From Phototrophicus methaneseepsis (GTDB lineage Bacteria; Chloroflexota; Anaerolineae; Aggregatilineales; Phototrophicaceae): DNA of 64,000 nucleotides. Of this stretch, positions 54,302 through 63,173 are shown piece after piece (within the stretch, counting starts at the first letter, position 1; every line of letters starts with the position of its first letter). The position numbers were made by a program, and so were the translations under genes. The notes under the pieces are model-generated. The model searched no databases and was not told where the DNA came from. It worked only from the letters and a program-made list of their open reading frames with translations. The DNA is taken from positions 4,464,001-4,528,000 of the forward strand of contig NZ_CP062983.1 of the NCBI RefSeq assembly GCF_015500095.1. Reading direction: 5' to 3'.

Positions 54302-56044
54302 GTTCTGCTCAGCATAGATAACAGTGCAGTAGACGCGCCCGACGCCATCGTCATAGAGCAAGCGCCATACATCGGCAGGTTCAAGGGGTGGCGTGTATGA
54401 ACTACGCAGGCTGTAGTCATAATAATAGATACAATCGGGCTGTGGCAACGTCAACAATCCAGCCATACCCAACGGATACAAATTGTTGATGGGGTGATTG
54501 CTAAAGGCCGCGTCATAACCATAAAAGGCGGTGTAATCATCATAGTAAAGCACGGCATCATGGATATTCTGCTGCACATAGTCGTAGACATTTCGGTAGC
54601 CATCAATGCCCGGCGCGGCGTTCGCAGGGGCCTGGAATGGTGCCAAATGGGCATCATCACGCTGGAAAAAGCTGCCGACATCCAGCACTAGCAATAGTAA
54701 CACGGTCCCGGCAATCGCCCCGGCTTGTACCGCATAACGTGAAATAGGCCATGTTTCAGCCCAGGTGATGATGCGCTCCAACAAGGGTGCGAACAAAACG
54801 ATCAGCAGCACATAGAGTAACCACCAGACGTATAGGGTATAGCGCCATTCTACGTGCACAGCCGCGAGCTCTGTTGTGCGGAACACGCCCAGCGGCGTCA
54901 TCATGATAGACAGCCAGTTCAGCGCCAGCACACCGATAAACCAGGGATTCAGCCAACGCAGCAAGAGCGGCACCAGCACCGTAGTAAGGACAATCACGGT
55001 CAGGATGATGACCTGTACCGATTGGGTACCATCGCTATACAAAAATGGATTGAAGATATTTGCCAGCCAGGACGTCGTAAAAAAGCCAGAGACTTCCGGT
55101 GAATAAGGCCGCCCCATCACAAAGAGATTGCGTATCACCCACAGGCCACCAGGGAACATTATCAGGATCAAGATGATCAACCGGCGCACACTGAGGAAAT
55201 GCCGCGCCTGCCCCATATGGTAGGCCTGCCACCAACGCCAGAAAACCAGCAGCCACAGCCCGATAAGGATCACCAGCCCATTCGCCTTAACGCTGAGCGA
55301 GAGCATCGTCGCAAAAGCGAGACCATAAGGATGCCAAGCTCTATCATAAGCATCCTTGCTCAAAGGAGCATGTAAGATTGCCGCCAGCACGGTTGCGGCC
55401 AGCAGCACATCATTTTTACCTACAACGACGACCTGCGAATAAAACAGGGGTATAAAACAGCTACCGACTGCAAACACCAACAGCCATCCGCTCGGCAGCG
55501 TGGTGTATCGACGCAGCATGAGATAAATCGTCAGGATGAGAAAGAGCGTTATCAGCACGTGGATGATGCCAAGGCCGTGATAACTGCCACTTAATAATAT
55601 GCTGAAAGCGGCAAAGCTCTCATAACCCACCGGGTACTGCCCATAGGGGATTTCAAAAGTCCACATACTGCCTGTGCGATAGAGTTCAATCGCTTTGGGC
55701 AGATGATAGCTGGTGAGATCAAAAGGGAGGTACTCGCCCAGGGTTGAATAAGGCCATAGCGTCATCCGCAGGACAAAGATCAACAGCACCAATACCAGCA
55801 TACAGCCCGCAAGTAGCCATTGGGTGCGTGTATCCGCCGGAGATGTTTCTTCAAGGCGGCGGTACCATCCTCGCCCATTGCGGAAGTACGCCCATGAAAA
55901 GGCGATAAAACAAACAAGCGTCGCGCCGATAGTCAACACAGGCGTGTACAGGTTCAAAAAGCCCAGGACCTGGGCTGTGAAGACAATACTCAATAACGCC
56001 GCGAAGACGACGCCATACAGCGATAAAAGCAATCGATGCAGCAT
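54275..56044 (-). CDS. Polytopic membrane protein, GT-C-like
   Basis: A 589-residue protein with about 11-12 membrane helices. An outside loop PFDLTSYHLPKAIELYRTGSMW carries the Asp/Tyr/His arrangement seen in some GT-C transferases, and a C-terminal soluble part ends in CIYYYDYSLRSSYTPPLEP...VYCTVIY. The open frame reaches a GTG at 56125, but that extension runs through the terminator hairpin of the upstream CHAD gene, so the ATG at 56044 is a better start; its ribosome site is weak. It converges on the 51746 gene with a 27-bp overlap. A glycan-transfer or lipid-linked sugar role is inferred only. Confidence 0.7.
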   Translation of the reverse strand: MLHRLLLSLYGVVFAALLSIVFTAQVLGFLNLYTPVLTIGATLVCFIAFSWAYFRNGRGWYRRLEETSPADTRTQWLLAGCMLVLVLLIFVLRMTLWPYSTLGEYLPFDLTSYHLPKAIELYRTGSMWTFEIPYGQYPVGYESFAAFSILLSGSYHGLGIIHVLITLFLILTIYLMLRRYTTLPSGWLLVFAVGSCFIPLFYSQVVVVGKNDVLLAATVLAAILHAPLSKDAYDRAWHPYGLAFATMLSLSVKANGLVILIGLWLLVFWRWWQAYHMGQARHFLSVRRLIILILIMFPGGLWVIRNLFVMGRPYSPEVSGFFTTSWLANIFNPFLYSDGTQSVQVIILTVIVLTTVLVPLLLRWLNPWFIGVLALNWLSIMMTPLGVFRTTELAAVHVEWRYTLYVWWLLYVLLIVLFAPLLERIITWAETWPISRYAVQAGAIAGTVLLLLVLDVGSFFQRDDAHLAPFQAPANAAPGIDGYRNVYDYVQQNIHDAVLYYDDYTAFYGYDAAFSNHPINNLYPLGMAGLLTLPQPDCIYYYDYSLRSSYTPPLEPADVWRLLYDDGVGRVYCTVIYAEQNSLPTNVEG

Positions 56045-56101
56045 ATCAAAACCGGGATTAGGTGGAATAATGAGGGGATTATAGAGAGACACATCACCAA
56101 C

Positions 56102-56129
56102 TAAAAGGGCCGCACGAATCTGCACGGCC
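56102..56129 (-). terminator. Terminator of the CHAD gene
   Basis: On the minus strand GGGCCG-TGCAGATTCGTG-CGGCCC (arms nearly perfect) is followed by TTTTAG, 25 bp past the CHAD stop. Confidence 0.75.
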
Positions 56130-56153
56130 CAATATCAGGCAGTATCCTGTTTT

Positions 56154-57122
56154 TTAGCGTAAGGCCAAAATCGCGTTTGACAATTTGGATTGCACCACGC
56201 GCTTATTAAAAGGCTCCCACGCCTCCTGAATAAAGTTCGTCACGCGCTCGTTTGCTTCTTGCTCAAGCTTAGCCAGATAAGCATCGCGCGCGGCGATCTG
56301 CTCAGCGGTAAGCTTGCCCAGTTCTTCCAACCGCTCATGCGCGACGACAACATCGTTCAACCGTCCCAGGTAATCCTGCATGGCTTTAATCTCATCGATG
56401 TATGCTGTGGCTGTGGTACCCAATACATCCTTAAAGCTGTCAATCGTATAACGCAGGCGCTTAAAGGCAACTCGCAGCGCGTGCAACGTTTCGAAATCTG
56501 CATCCGCAATGACGACATCATAAGCACGTACAGCCGCAAGCGCATCATAAATCATCAAAGGCGCGACATGACGCACCTGATGCGGCTCTATGAGTGAATC
56601 CGGCTCAACCACGCCTTTGCCATCATCCAGCAAAAATTGTGCATACTTCTTGGAAAAATCCCGGTACTTTTTGGAATCAAACCAGCTCACCAGCTTTTCG
56701 CGGGCATTGTCCCGTTTCACAATCAGCAGCTCGATAATGCTCTTAATTGCTTCGGCAGGGGCACCTTCTAACTCAGCTTGATATGCCGTGAGATCCGCAA
56801 TCATCACATCCAGATCACGGACACGCCCCAGCCGCCGCGCCGTCTTACGGATTGCTTTAGTGTACGGAGCCAGTGCTTTCCCCTTAAGGTACGGGTCAAA
56901 GACGCGGACTGCACTGCGAGTACGGCGTGTCGCAACGCGCATATCATGGACAAACTCAATGTCCTCACCAGCGCGGCTTCCCTCTTCGTTCTGGGCGATC
57001 TTAACGAAATTTTGCAATAAGATTTTACGCCCAGCCTGTGCAACGGTATCTTCACCACCGATTGGAGAAAGATGGGCCTCCAACCGCGCCATGCTTTTTT
57101 CTGAAATCATCAACGTCCTCAT
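56154..57122 (-). CDS. CHAD-domain protein
   Basis: A 322-residue protein with the CHAD fold, a helical bundle lined with basic residues and His that binds polyphosphate. Signature helices are FVHDMRVATRRTRSAVRVF and ALRVAFKRLRYTIDSF, one in each half. There is no fused CYTH domain, though a CYTH protein is encoded 11 kb away. Cytoplasmic; a role at polyphosphate granules is likely from family knowledge. Either ATG at 57122 or the one at 57110, behind AGGA, may be the start; the former is used. Confidence 0.9.
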   Translation of the reverse strand: MRTLMISEKSMARLEAHLSPIGGEDTVAQAGRKILLQNFVKIAQNEEGSRAGEDIEFVHDMRVATRRTRSAVRVFDPYLKGKALAPYTKAIRKTARRLGRVRDLDVMIADLTAYQAELEGAPAEAIKSIIELLIVKRDNAREKLVSWFDSKKYRDFSKKYAQFLLDDGKGVVEPDSLIEPHQVRHVAPLMIYDALAAVRAYDVVIADADFETLHALRVAFKRLRYTIDSFKDVLGTTATAYIDEIKAMQDYLGRLNDVVVAHERLEELGKLTAEQIAARDAYLAKLEQEANERVTNFIQEAWEPFNKRVVQSKLSNAILALR

Positions 57123-57220
57123 CGTGTCTAATACTCAAGACGCATAGATTGTAACGAACTTTTGTATGGGTGTTAAGTCAAGTTTAAGCGAATAGCGTTT
57201 TCTTAAAGAAACGTTCTATT

Positions 57221-59110
57221 CTAGAACTGGGTTTGTTCTAAAATCGTCTGGAAGAACTCAATCACCCCGATGTTCGGATTGTTTGCGACTTCTCTCAGGC
57301 CATCATTGACGACAGCCCACTCATAGATTTTGAACGCCAACAGAAGCGGAATGCCATAACTGACAATACGAGAAGGCAAGCGTGCAATCGTCAGTGAAAC
57401 AGGCGCTTCGGAAATTTCAGCAAGGCGCTGACGCTCATCGACCATCCGTAGGCGCGCCATATTCAAACGGTCTCGCTCACCATTGTGGTCGATCAAGTCA
57501 AACAACATATTGAAACGTTCTTCTTCATTCGCGCGCCAGTTGCGGCGGTTCTGCCAGATATACTCACTGGATTGGATTTTGGCTTCAAGCACTTCTAGCT
57601 GGCGCTCCGTATCGCGCAGATTTTCTTCGAGCTGTTTGCTATATTGCTCACGCCAGCGGGCCTGCCCATAGCCATAAGGGATACGCACAAAGGGGTAAAA
57701 ATGTGCGTACAGTAAGATCAGGGGGATAAGGATATCGAACGCCAGCAAACGCCCTAATTCCTGGGGCAACTGCGGCAAACGTCCTTCCGTTAGCACCTGG
57801 CTAAACGGTATCGCACACAAATACAAGGCGATGATAAACAAAATAAGCAAACCCACTGGCAGCTTATCCACCAAATCATCGCGCTCTCTGGCGCTCATGG
57901 AGGGCTTCGCCATCGCCCATGCGTATAAGGCCAGCAAACCCACCGCCAGGATATAAAATGGCAGTGCAAATAAAAGCGCTAATGCCTGCTCCGAGGAGTC
58001 AATCAGCGCATTCTGCCTGGCGATCTCCTGCTGCAAGACTTGAATGACGCCAATGCTGCCATCGTTAAACAGGATAATCTGCACTGGAATGGTCGTCATC
58101 AAGAGCATTGCGACCAGCAGCATATCCATATCGGAAATCGTGCTCAAGAAGTCGCTGAGGCGATCCGGCAGGCGATCTAAAAGTGCATCCGGCAAAAATC
58201 GCTGACGCAACCCCTTGCCGCCACTGTAGACGAGTGCCGCAACCAAAAACACCATCAGCCAGATAATGGGCGACAGGGCTAATACAGTCTGGTCCAGGTT
58301 GGCCGTGCCGATTAAATCGGCTGTGCGCGTATCGCTCAGGCGGGAAAAGTGGCGCACGATCACAAGCGTCACAACAACCAGCGCGAGAGGGGCCAATAAA
58401 CGGACCAAGCGCACCCAGATTTTATTTCTGGAAAGCCACTCATTCCAACTCTGTATCCACATCATCTGGATCAACAGATAATACAAGCCAAACATGAACA
58501 GCAGCCCGCCCGTATATACCGGGTCCGTGCGCAGACTGAGCACATTCGGCTGTAAAATACGCGCCAGCTCATTGCCACCCACATAGGCTAGCAGGCCAGC
58601 CGCGATGAACTCATTCAACGCCACCATGACCTGTTCCCAGGTTGGGATTTTTGAGAAGAAGACGGCATAGCCTCGCGGCGTTAATGCGAAGACTGTTAGC
58701 ATCACACGGAACGTCACAGCGATGAATAGGATCAGGAATACATAGTACAGGCGGCTGTCTTTGCCAGATGGCTCTAAGACAGCTAACAGGCGGAACGTCC
58801 ATAACCACAACTGTAAATAGACCCAGAAAAAGGTCAGGTACATCGCATGGTTACGGTCAAAAGGCCGTCCCAGGACGATTTTCAATCGAGGGATTGCGGC
58901 CAGAAGCACCAATAAAACAATCGGCACCAGGCTGAATACCACCGAGGGCCAATCACCGACGAACACACGTGACCCCGTAAACAAAATGCCAAAAGCCAGT
59001 AAAAGCGGGACCAGCAAGCGATCAAACAGGTTCTTCTGGGAGATTTGCACCACGCTGAAGAACTGCTGCGTCATCTTCGTTGGGTCGAAAGGCGGGCGGT
59101 CACTGGCCAT
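57221..59110 (-). CDS. Unknown polytopic membrane protein with coiled coil
   Basis: A 629-residue protein of a family I do not recognise. Residues about 30-470 hold some 12 membrane helices (e.g. LLVPLLLAFGILFTG, VVFSLVPIVLLVLLAAIP, LLAFDILIPLILLYAHFYPF); then a coiled coil (QLEENLRDTERQLEVLEAKIQ) leads to charged helices and a last hydrophobic stretch (YGIPLLLAFKIYEWAV). No transporter or enzyme motif is visible. GAGGA precedes the ATG. It is alone on its transcript by position, with an SH3b gene and terminator upstream and the CHAD gene downstream. Confidence 0.75.
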   Translation of the reverse strand: MASDRPPFDPTKMTQQFFSVVQISQKNLFDRLLVPLLLAFGILFTGSRVFVGDWPSVVFSLVPIVLLVLLAAIPRLKIVLGRPFDRNHAMYLTFFWVYLQLWLWTFRLLAVLEPSGKDSRLYYVFLILFIAVTFRVMLTVFALTPRGYAVFFSKIPTWEQVMVALNEFIAAGLLAYVGGNELARILQPNVLSLRTDPVYTGGLLFMFGLYYLLIQMMWIQSWNEWLSRNKIWVRLVRLLAPLALVVVTLVIVRHFSRLSDTRTADLIGTANLDQTVLALSPIIWLMVFLVAALVYSGGKGLRQRFLPDALLDRLPDRLSDFLSTISDMDMLLVAMLLMTTIPVQIILFNDGSIGVIQVLQQEIARQNALIDSSEQALALLFALPFYILAVGLLALYAWAMAKPSMSARERDDLVDKLPVGLLILFIIALYLCAIPFSQVLTEGRLPQLPQELGRLLAFDILIPLILLYAHFYPFVRIPYGYGQARWREQYSKQLEENLRDTERQLEVLEAKIQSSEYIWQNRRNWRANEEERFNMLFDLIDHNGERDRLNMARLRMVDERQRLAEISEAPVSLTIARLPSRIVSYGIPLLLAFKIYEWAVVNDGLREVANNPNIGVIEFFQTILEQTQF

Positions 59111-59221
59111 GGAGCGGCTATCCTCGTCACATTACGGGTTACATCACGAGCATTGGTCTAATCCTATCCCTATCCCGCCACCCCACGCAAGCAATTCAGG
59201 CAGCAATTGCCGCGTGATAAC

Positions 59222-59249
59222 AAAAAAGGGCACAGTTTGCACTGTGCCC
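59222..59249 (-). terminator. Terminator of the 59284-59994 SH3b gene
   Basis: Perfect 9-bp stem GGGCACAGT/ACTGTGCCC with a 4-base loop; the minus strand ends in TTTTTTG, 35 bp past the stop codon. Confidence 0.9.
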
Positions 59250-59283
59250 CGTGGAATAAAGAGCCTTTAGTTCCATTTCTAGA

Positions 59284-59994
59284 TTATTTCGCAGGGAAAT
59301 CGACGCTCCAGTTCCCCGGCATCCGCAGCGTATCATGGAAGACCCACCCTGCAAATGTTTGCGGAGCGCTAAACCAATCTGTGCCTTCCAGTGCGGAGTA
59401 ACCTTCGTATTCTACGTAGAACCATTGACCATCTTCGCTGAGGTCCGTTACATAGACGGCTTCCGCGCCAAGCAGATCAATGATTTCGGAATTTACATCT
59501 GGCAACTTGTGAACCTGAATATGGCTGTAGCGAGTTGCGGCGGTCATATAATCACCTTCTGGTACGGCGCTAGATAAGCTATCACGGCTGAAGCTAGGGT
59601 AAACGACCTCATCACGGTAGGCTTGACGTATCACTGCGTTCGAGGCTTCTACCACAGGCAATCTATTAACATCACCTTCGGCCTCGCCGAGGCAGTAGCG
59701 CACCCAGCCTTCGATGCCATCGAAATCGACACGCACCCAGGCATCCAACTGCGACGGAAAGCGAATACAAGTCAGGTCAGTTGCTTCAAAGTCGTTACGT
59801 CCTGTCACGGTCAGGTCGCTATTGGCAGATACTACGCCGCGAATCATATATTCACGCCCTGGGCCACTGCGTACATTCGTATTGCCATACAGATGTATCA
59901 TGACGGTATCCTGCGCCTGTGATGGCAGGGCCAACATCGTCATAGAAACTAACAAAACAATAGAAAGGATGCGTTTAAAAGAACGGGTTATCAT
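59284..59994 (-). CDS. Small secreted SH3b-domain protein
   Basis: A 236-residue exported protein. A signal peptide (ending LPSQAQ) is followed by an SH3b domain about residues 30-115 (NTNVRSGPGREYMIRGVV...DAWVRVDFDGIEGWVRYCLG) and a second, more diverged one (TRYSHIQVHKLPDVNSEIIDLLG...QWFYVEYEG). The gene resembles the other SH3b genes of the window in the NVRSGPG-x-x-Y motif. Surface or wall binding is likely; no enzyme motif is visible. AGGAAA lies before the ATG. Confidence 0.85.
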   Translation of the reverse strand: MITRSFKRILSIVLLVSMTMLALPSQAQDTVMIHLYGNTNVRSGPGREYMIRGVVSANSDLTVTGRNDFEATDLTCIRFPSQLDAWVRVDFDGIEGWVRYCLGEAEGDVNRLPVVEASNAVIRQAYRDEVVYPSFSRDSLSSAVPEGDYMTAATRYSHIQVHKLPDVNSEIIDLLGAEAVYVTDLSEDGQWFYVEYEGYSALEGTDWFSAPQTFAGWVFHDTLRMPGNWSVDFPAK

Positions 59995-60287
59995 GATCAG
60001 GTTTCCTTCGATATTGTGAAATCAATCCATTCGATGAATCCACATTATCACGGTTGAAACCCTTCGTAATGGACGCGCAACCCATGCCCAAACGTCTGTT
60101 AACCTACGCTATGAACGACGAATAAATGGGGGCATCACTGCGGGAGTTAAGCACAATGTGACGAAGCTTTTCAGCAGCCTCTATGTCCCCTCAATCCGAG
60201 ATAAGCTATACTCAACAAAGTGGATGAACTAAACTGACCATTAGGAATCAGCCCCTCATAGGTGAGGGATAACCGGGAGGCATGACG
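59995..60287. other. Divergent intergenic region
   Basis: About 290 bp between the SH3b gene and the DUF4177-like gene. I see no gene or structured element beyond the two start regions. Confidence 0.5.
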
Positions 60288-60662
60288 ATGGAAAAGTGGG
60301 AGTATCAAACGCGCTTCTTCGAAGCAAAAGCGACTGATAAGCAGATACAGGCATATATCGAGAGCGAATTTGACAAAAAGGCGCGTCGCTATTCGCCGGA
60401 ATCGATGATCCCTGAACTCAACGCGCTCGGAGAAGAAGGCTGGGAGATCGTACATATGGAGCCTGTGGCCCGTGTTGGTGGCAAAGAAGATGTCCTCTTC
60501 ACGGAGCACCAATGGAGCAATACCTATTTCGCCGTGCTTAAACGCCGTAAACCTGGTTCCTATGTGCCGACGCAGAGTGACCACAACAACACAAACAGCG
60601 CACAATCACAAAGCAGCACACCCAGCATTCCGCGCCCCTGGCTGCCACCCGATATGGAGTAA
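60288..60662 (+). CDS. DUF4177-like small protein
   Basis: A 124-residue soluble protein with the DUF4177 layout: the opening WEYQTRFFEAK strand, a helix with LNALGEEGWEIVHMEPV (the GxEGWE motif), and a strand YFAVLKRRK; then a Ser/Asn/Gln-rich tail ending PRPWLPPDME. Its function is unknown. GGGAGG lies 7 bases before the ATG at 60288 and only 1 base before the ATG at 60282, so 60288 is the start. Confidence 0.8.
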   Translation: MEKWEYQTRFFEAKATDKQIQAYIESEFDKKARRYSPESMIPELNALGEEGWEIVHMEPVARVGGKEDVLFTEHQWSNTYFAVLKRRKPGSYVPTQSDHNNTNSAQSQSSTPSIPRPWLPPDME

Positions 60663-60841
60663 TGCCAATCTCAAACAAAGCAGATGTGTTGGTGATAGTT
60701 TTGCAGGCATGACGCGCCATTCGCTATCTGATGCAGCAGTAAGCCACCAGTAGGCACAGTAGCGGATAACACACCTACTCAATCCTCCCATAAGCGCGTA
60801 CACTACCGCTAGAGCCACCCATACCTGAGTGAGTCTGCTTC

Positions 60842-61624
60842 ATGACGAAAGTCGTTTTCATTACCGGGGCCTCTAGCGGTATCGGCGCTGCGGCAGCATT
60901 GGCATTTGCAAAAGCGAATTGCCATGTGGCCGGGGTCGCCCGTCGCCTGGAACGATTACAATCCCTGCAGGCGCAAATTGACGCCCTACCCGCCCCACAC
61001 GGCGATTTTTTGCCACTCGCTGGCGATGTGACACAAGCAGAAGAAATACAGCAGGCTGTTGCGGCAGCACTTGAGCGCTTCGGCAAATTAGATGTCATCG
61101 TCGTCAATGCTGGGCTGGGGCATCGTGGGGCCGTGGCGGATGCTGAATGGGACGATATTGAGACCTTGCTGCGAACCAATATTGATGGGGCACTACATAC
61201 CATTCGTGCCGGAGTCCCTGCCCTACGCGCCAATGGTAGCGGCCACATCCTGACGGTTTCCTCAGTCACATTCAACATGGTATCGCCCTATGCCGCGACA
61301 TATGGAGCCAGCAAAGCGTTCTTGAGCAGCCTCGCAGCTTCATTAAGAATTGAACTGGCAGCAGATCACATCCTCGTCACGGATTTCCTGGTAGGCCGCA
61401 CAGAGACAGAATTTAACGAAAAACGTCTGGGTGCTGGCAAACGCAGCAGCGGCGGTATCCCAACCATGAAGCCGGAGCAAGTCGCTGATGCAATGGTGCG
61501 TGTGGTGCTCAAACAGCCGAACAAACAGCGCGTTATCCTGCGCTTCTTCGACCGTTTGCTGGTTCTTGGCAATACGCTCATACCGGGGATTATCGGCCAG
61601 CTCGCCAAGAGACAGTACAAATAG
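60842..61624 (+). CDS. SDR-family oxidoreductase
   Basis: A 260-residue classical short-chain dehydrogenase with TGASSGIG, ARRLERL (NADP preference from the basic residues), the NAG motif in VVNAGLGHRG, a catalytic Ser in TVSSVT and Tyr/Lys in YGASK. It is expected to reduce or oxidise a small alcohol or ketone. The ribosome site is weak. It is followed by the aldose epimerase gene on the same strand (78 bp), with no evident shared pathway. Confidence 0.92.
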   Translation: MTKVVFITGASSGIGAAAALAFAKANCHVAGVARRLERLQSLQAQIDALPAPHGDFLPLAGDVTQAEEIQQAVAAALERFGKLDVIVVNAGLGHRGAVADAEWDDIETLLRTNIDGALHTIRAGVPALRANGSGHILTVSSVTFNMVSPYAATYGASKAFLSSLAASLRIELAADHILVTDFLVGRTETEFNEKRLGAGKRSSGGIPTMKPEQVADAMVRVVLKQPNKQRVILRFFDRLLVLGNTLIPGIIGQLAKRQYK

Positions 61625-61702
61625 CCTTTTCAACTATCTGCATCTTAGGCACTTTATTAACCCAAACTTTAGCAGCCTGTTTCGATCAAATAGGGGCATT
61701 CC

Positions 61703-62620
61703 ATGACAGACCTTCATACCCTCCAAAATGCACATTGGCAAGTGGGCATCCTGCCTCAAACGGGTGCCGGGATCGCCTTCGGACGCGTTCGTTACAGCGG
61801 TAACTGGCTGGATCTCCTGCGCCCAACCGCGGAAGCTGACTATGAGAATAGCAGCAATAACAGCAGCTTTATCATGATGCCCTGGGCGAACCGCATCCGC
61901 GATGGCTTGCTTAAAATCGGTCATCAGTCTTACCAGCTCGAAATCACCAAAGACGATGGCACCGCCCGTCATGGCGACGTCCGTAAACGGCCCTGGCATG
62001 TTGCAGAAAGTGACGAAACGCATATCCGTATGACCTTCGACAGTCGCGATTTTGAAGATGTGAACTTCCCCTTCTACTTCAGCGCCGAGGCCATCTACCA
62101 TCTGGAAGCCGATGCTTTCATCTGGACACTTTCCCTGACGAACGAAGATGACCAGCCCTTCCCGGCAGGCTTTGGCTATCATCCTTATTTCGTCCGTACA
62201 GCGCAAATGCCTTTGCTAGAAATCCCCACAGAGCAAGAATTCGTCCTCACGGATGCCATGGCAACAGGCGCACCGCAACCGATCAGTGACGTGGTTGATT
62301 TCCGGCAATTGCGAGGGTTGGAAGATGGCGTCGACATCAACCACCTGTTGACAGGCCGTGACATGACCAAGCCCATCCGGCTCGTATATCCTCAGTGGCA
62401 CACCGAGCTTCAAATGCAGGCGGACCCCATCTTTAAGCAGGTTGTCGTCTATACGGATATGCATACGCCATCAGTCGCGGTGGAGCCACAAACCAACGCC
62501 AACGACGGATTCAATCTCTATGAGCAAGGTATCGCAGAAGCTGGCGTCTTCGTACTGCAACCGGGCGAAACAGCCAGCGGTACAGTCCGCCTGACGACTC
62601 AACCTTATGAAGGCTCATAG
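61703..62620 (+). CDS. Aldose 1-epimerase-like protein
   Basis: A 305-residue galactose-mutarotase-fold enzyme that interconverts sugar anomers. Visible are FIMMPWANRIRDG (Asn/Arg site), ARHGDVRKRPW with the catalytic-type His, GFGYHPYF with the second His, and VAVEPQTN with the catalytic Glu. The set matches GalM relatives; the sugar is not assignable. AGGGG lies before the ATG. It sits between an SDR gene and a YbaK-type gene on the same strand. Confidence 0.92.
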   Translation: MTDLHTLQNAHWQVGILPQTGAGIAFGRVRYSGNWLDLLRPTAEADYENSSNNSSFIMMPWANRIRDGLLKIGHQSYQLEITKDDGTARHGDVRKRPWHVAESDETHIRMTFDSRDFEDVNFPFYFSAEAIYHLEADAFIWTLSLTNEDDQPFPAGFGYHPYFVRTAQMPLLEIPTEQEFVLTDAMATGAPQPISDVVDFRQLRGLEDGVDINHLLTGRDMTKPIRLVYPQWHTELQMQADPIFKQVVVYTDMHTPSVAVEPQTNANDGFNLYEQGIAEAGVFVLQPGETASGTVRLTTQPYEGS

Positions 62621-62677
62621 GCGATAAAAGCGCATACGCAGTATTTCATTTGATCGTGAACGTATAGGTGACATATC

Positions 62678-63163
62678 ATGGCGAAGACGAAGAAACTCAA
62701 TTCAATGCGCCTGTTGGAACAAAACGACATCCCCTACGAGGTGCTCCATTACGATACCAGCACGCGCGACGCCCAGGAAGTCGCGGAGTTAATCGGCTTG
62801 CCAGAATTTATGGTGTATAAAACGCTGGTGGTGCAATCCATAACGACCAACAAACCCATGCTGGTCATGCTGGCGTCGGATCGTCAGTTGGATTTAAAGG
62901 CTATGGCTGCGGCTGCCAATGAGAAAAAAGTGCAGATGGCGACCCATGCGGACGCGGAAAAGCTAACGGGCCTCCAGGTTGGGGGTATTAGTGCGCTGAT
63001 GCTCACCCAGAAGAACTGGCCCGTCTACCTGGACCAACCCGCCAGTGAGCTTCAGCATATTGTCATCAGCGCAGGAGAACGCGGGACGCAGTTACGCGTC
63101 CCGGTCATGAGCCTGATGAATTTGCTCCACACACGACTTGCACACGTCAGCAGAGATGCTTAA
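62678..63163 (+). CDS. ybaK: YbaK/EbsC-type Cys-tRNA(Pro) deacylase
   Basis: A 161-residue tRNA-editing protein of the YbaK group, which frees Cys from mischarged tRNA-Pro. The conserved Lys is in MVYKTLVVQ, with GGISAL and SAGERGTQLRV; HYDTSTRDAQEVAELIG opens the domain. It may use other substrates in this phylum. GGTGA lies before the ATG. It converges on pfkA with a 10-bp gap. Confidence 0.92.
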   Translation: MAKTKKLNSMRLLEQNDIPYEVLHYDTSTRDAQEVAELIGLPEFMVYKTLVVQSITTNKPMLVMLASDRQLDLKAMAAAANEKKVQMATHADAEKLTGLQVGGISALMLTQKNWPVYLDQPASELQHIVISAGERGTQLRVPVMSLMNLLHTRLAHVSRDA

Positions 63164-63173
63164 CGCGCATATC

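Noticed and set aside
56045-56125. GTG start of the 54275-56044 gene at 56125
   Set aside because: The extension would run through the rho-independent terminator of the upstream CHAD gene and adds no recognisable part.
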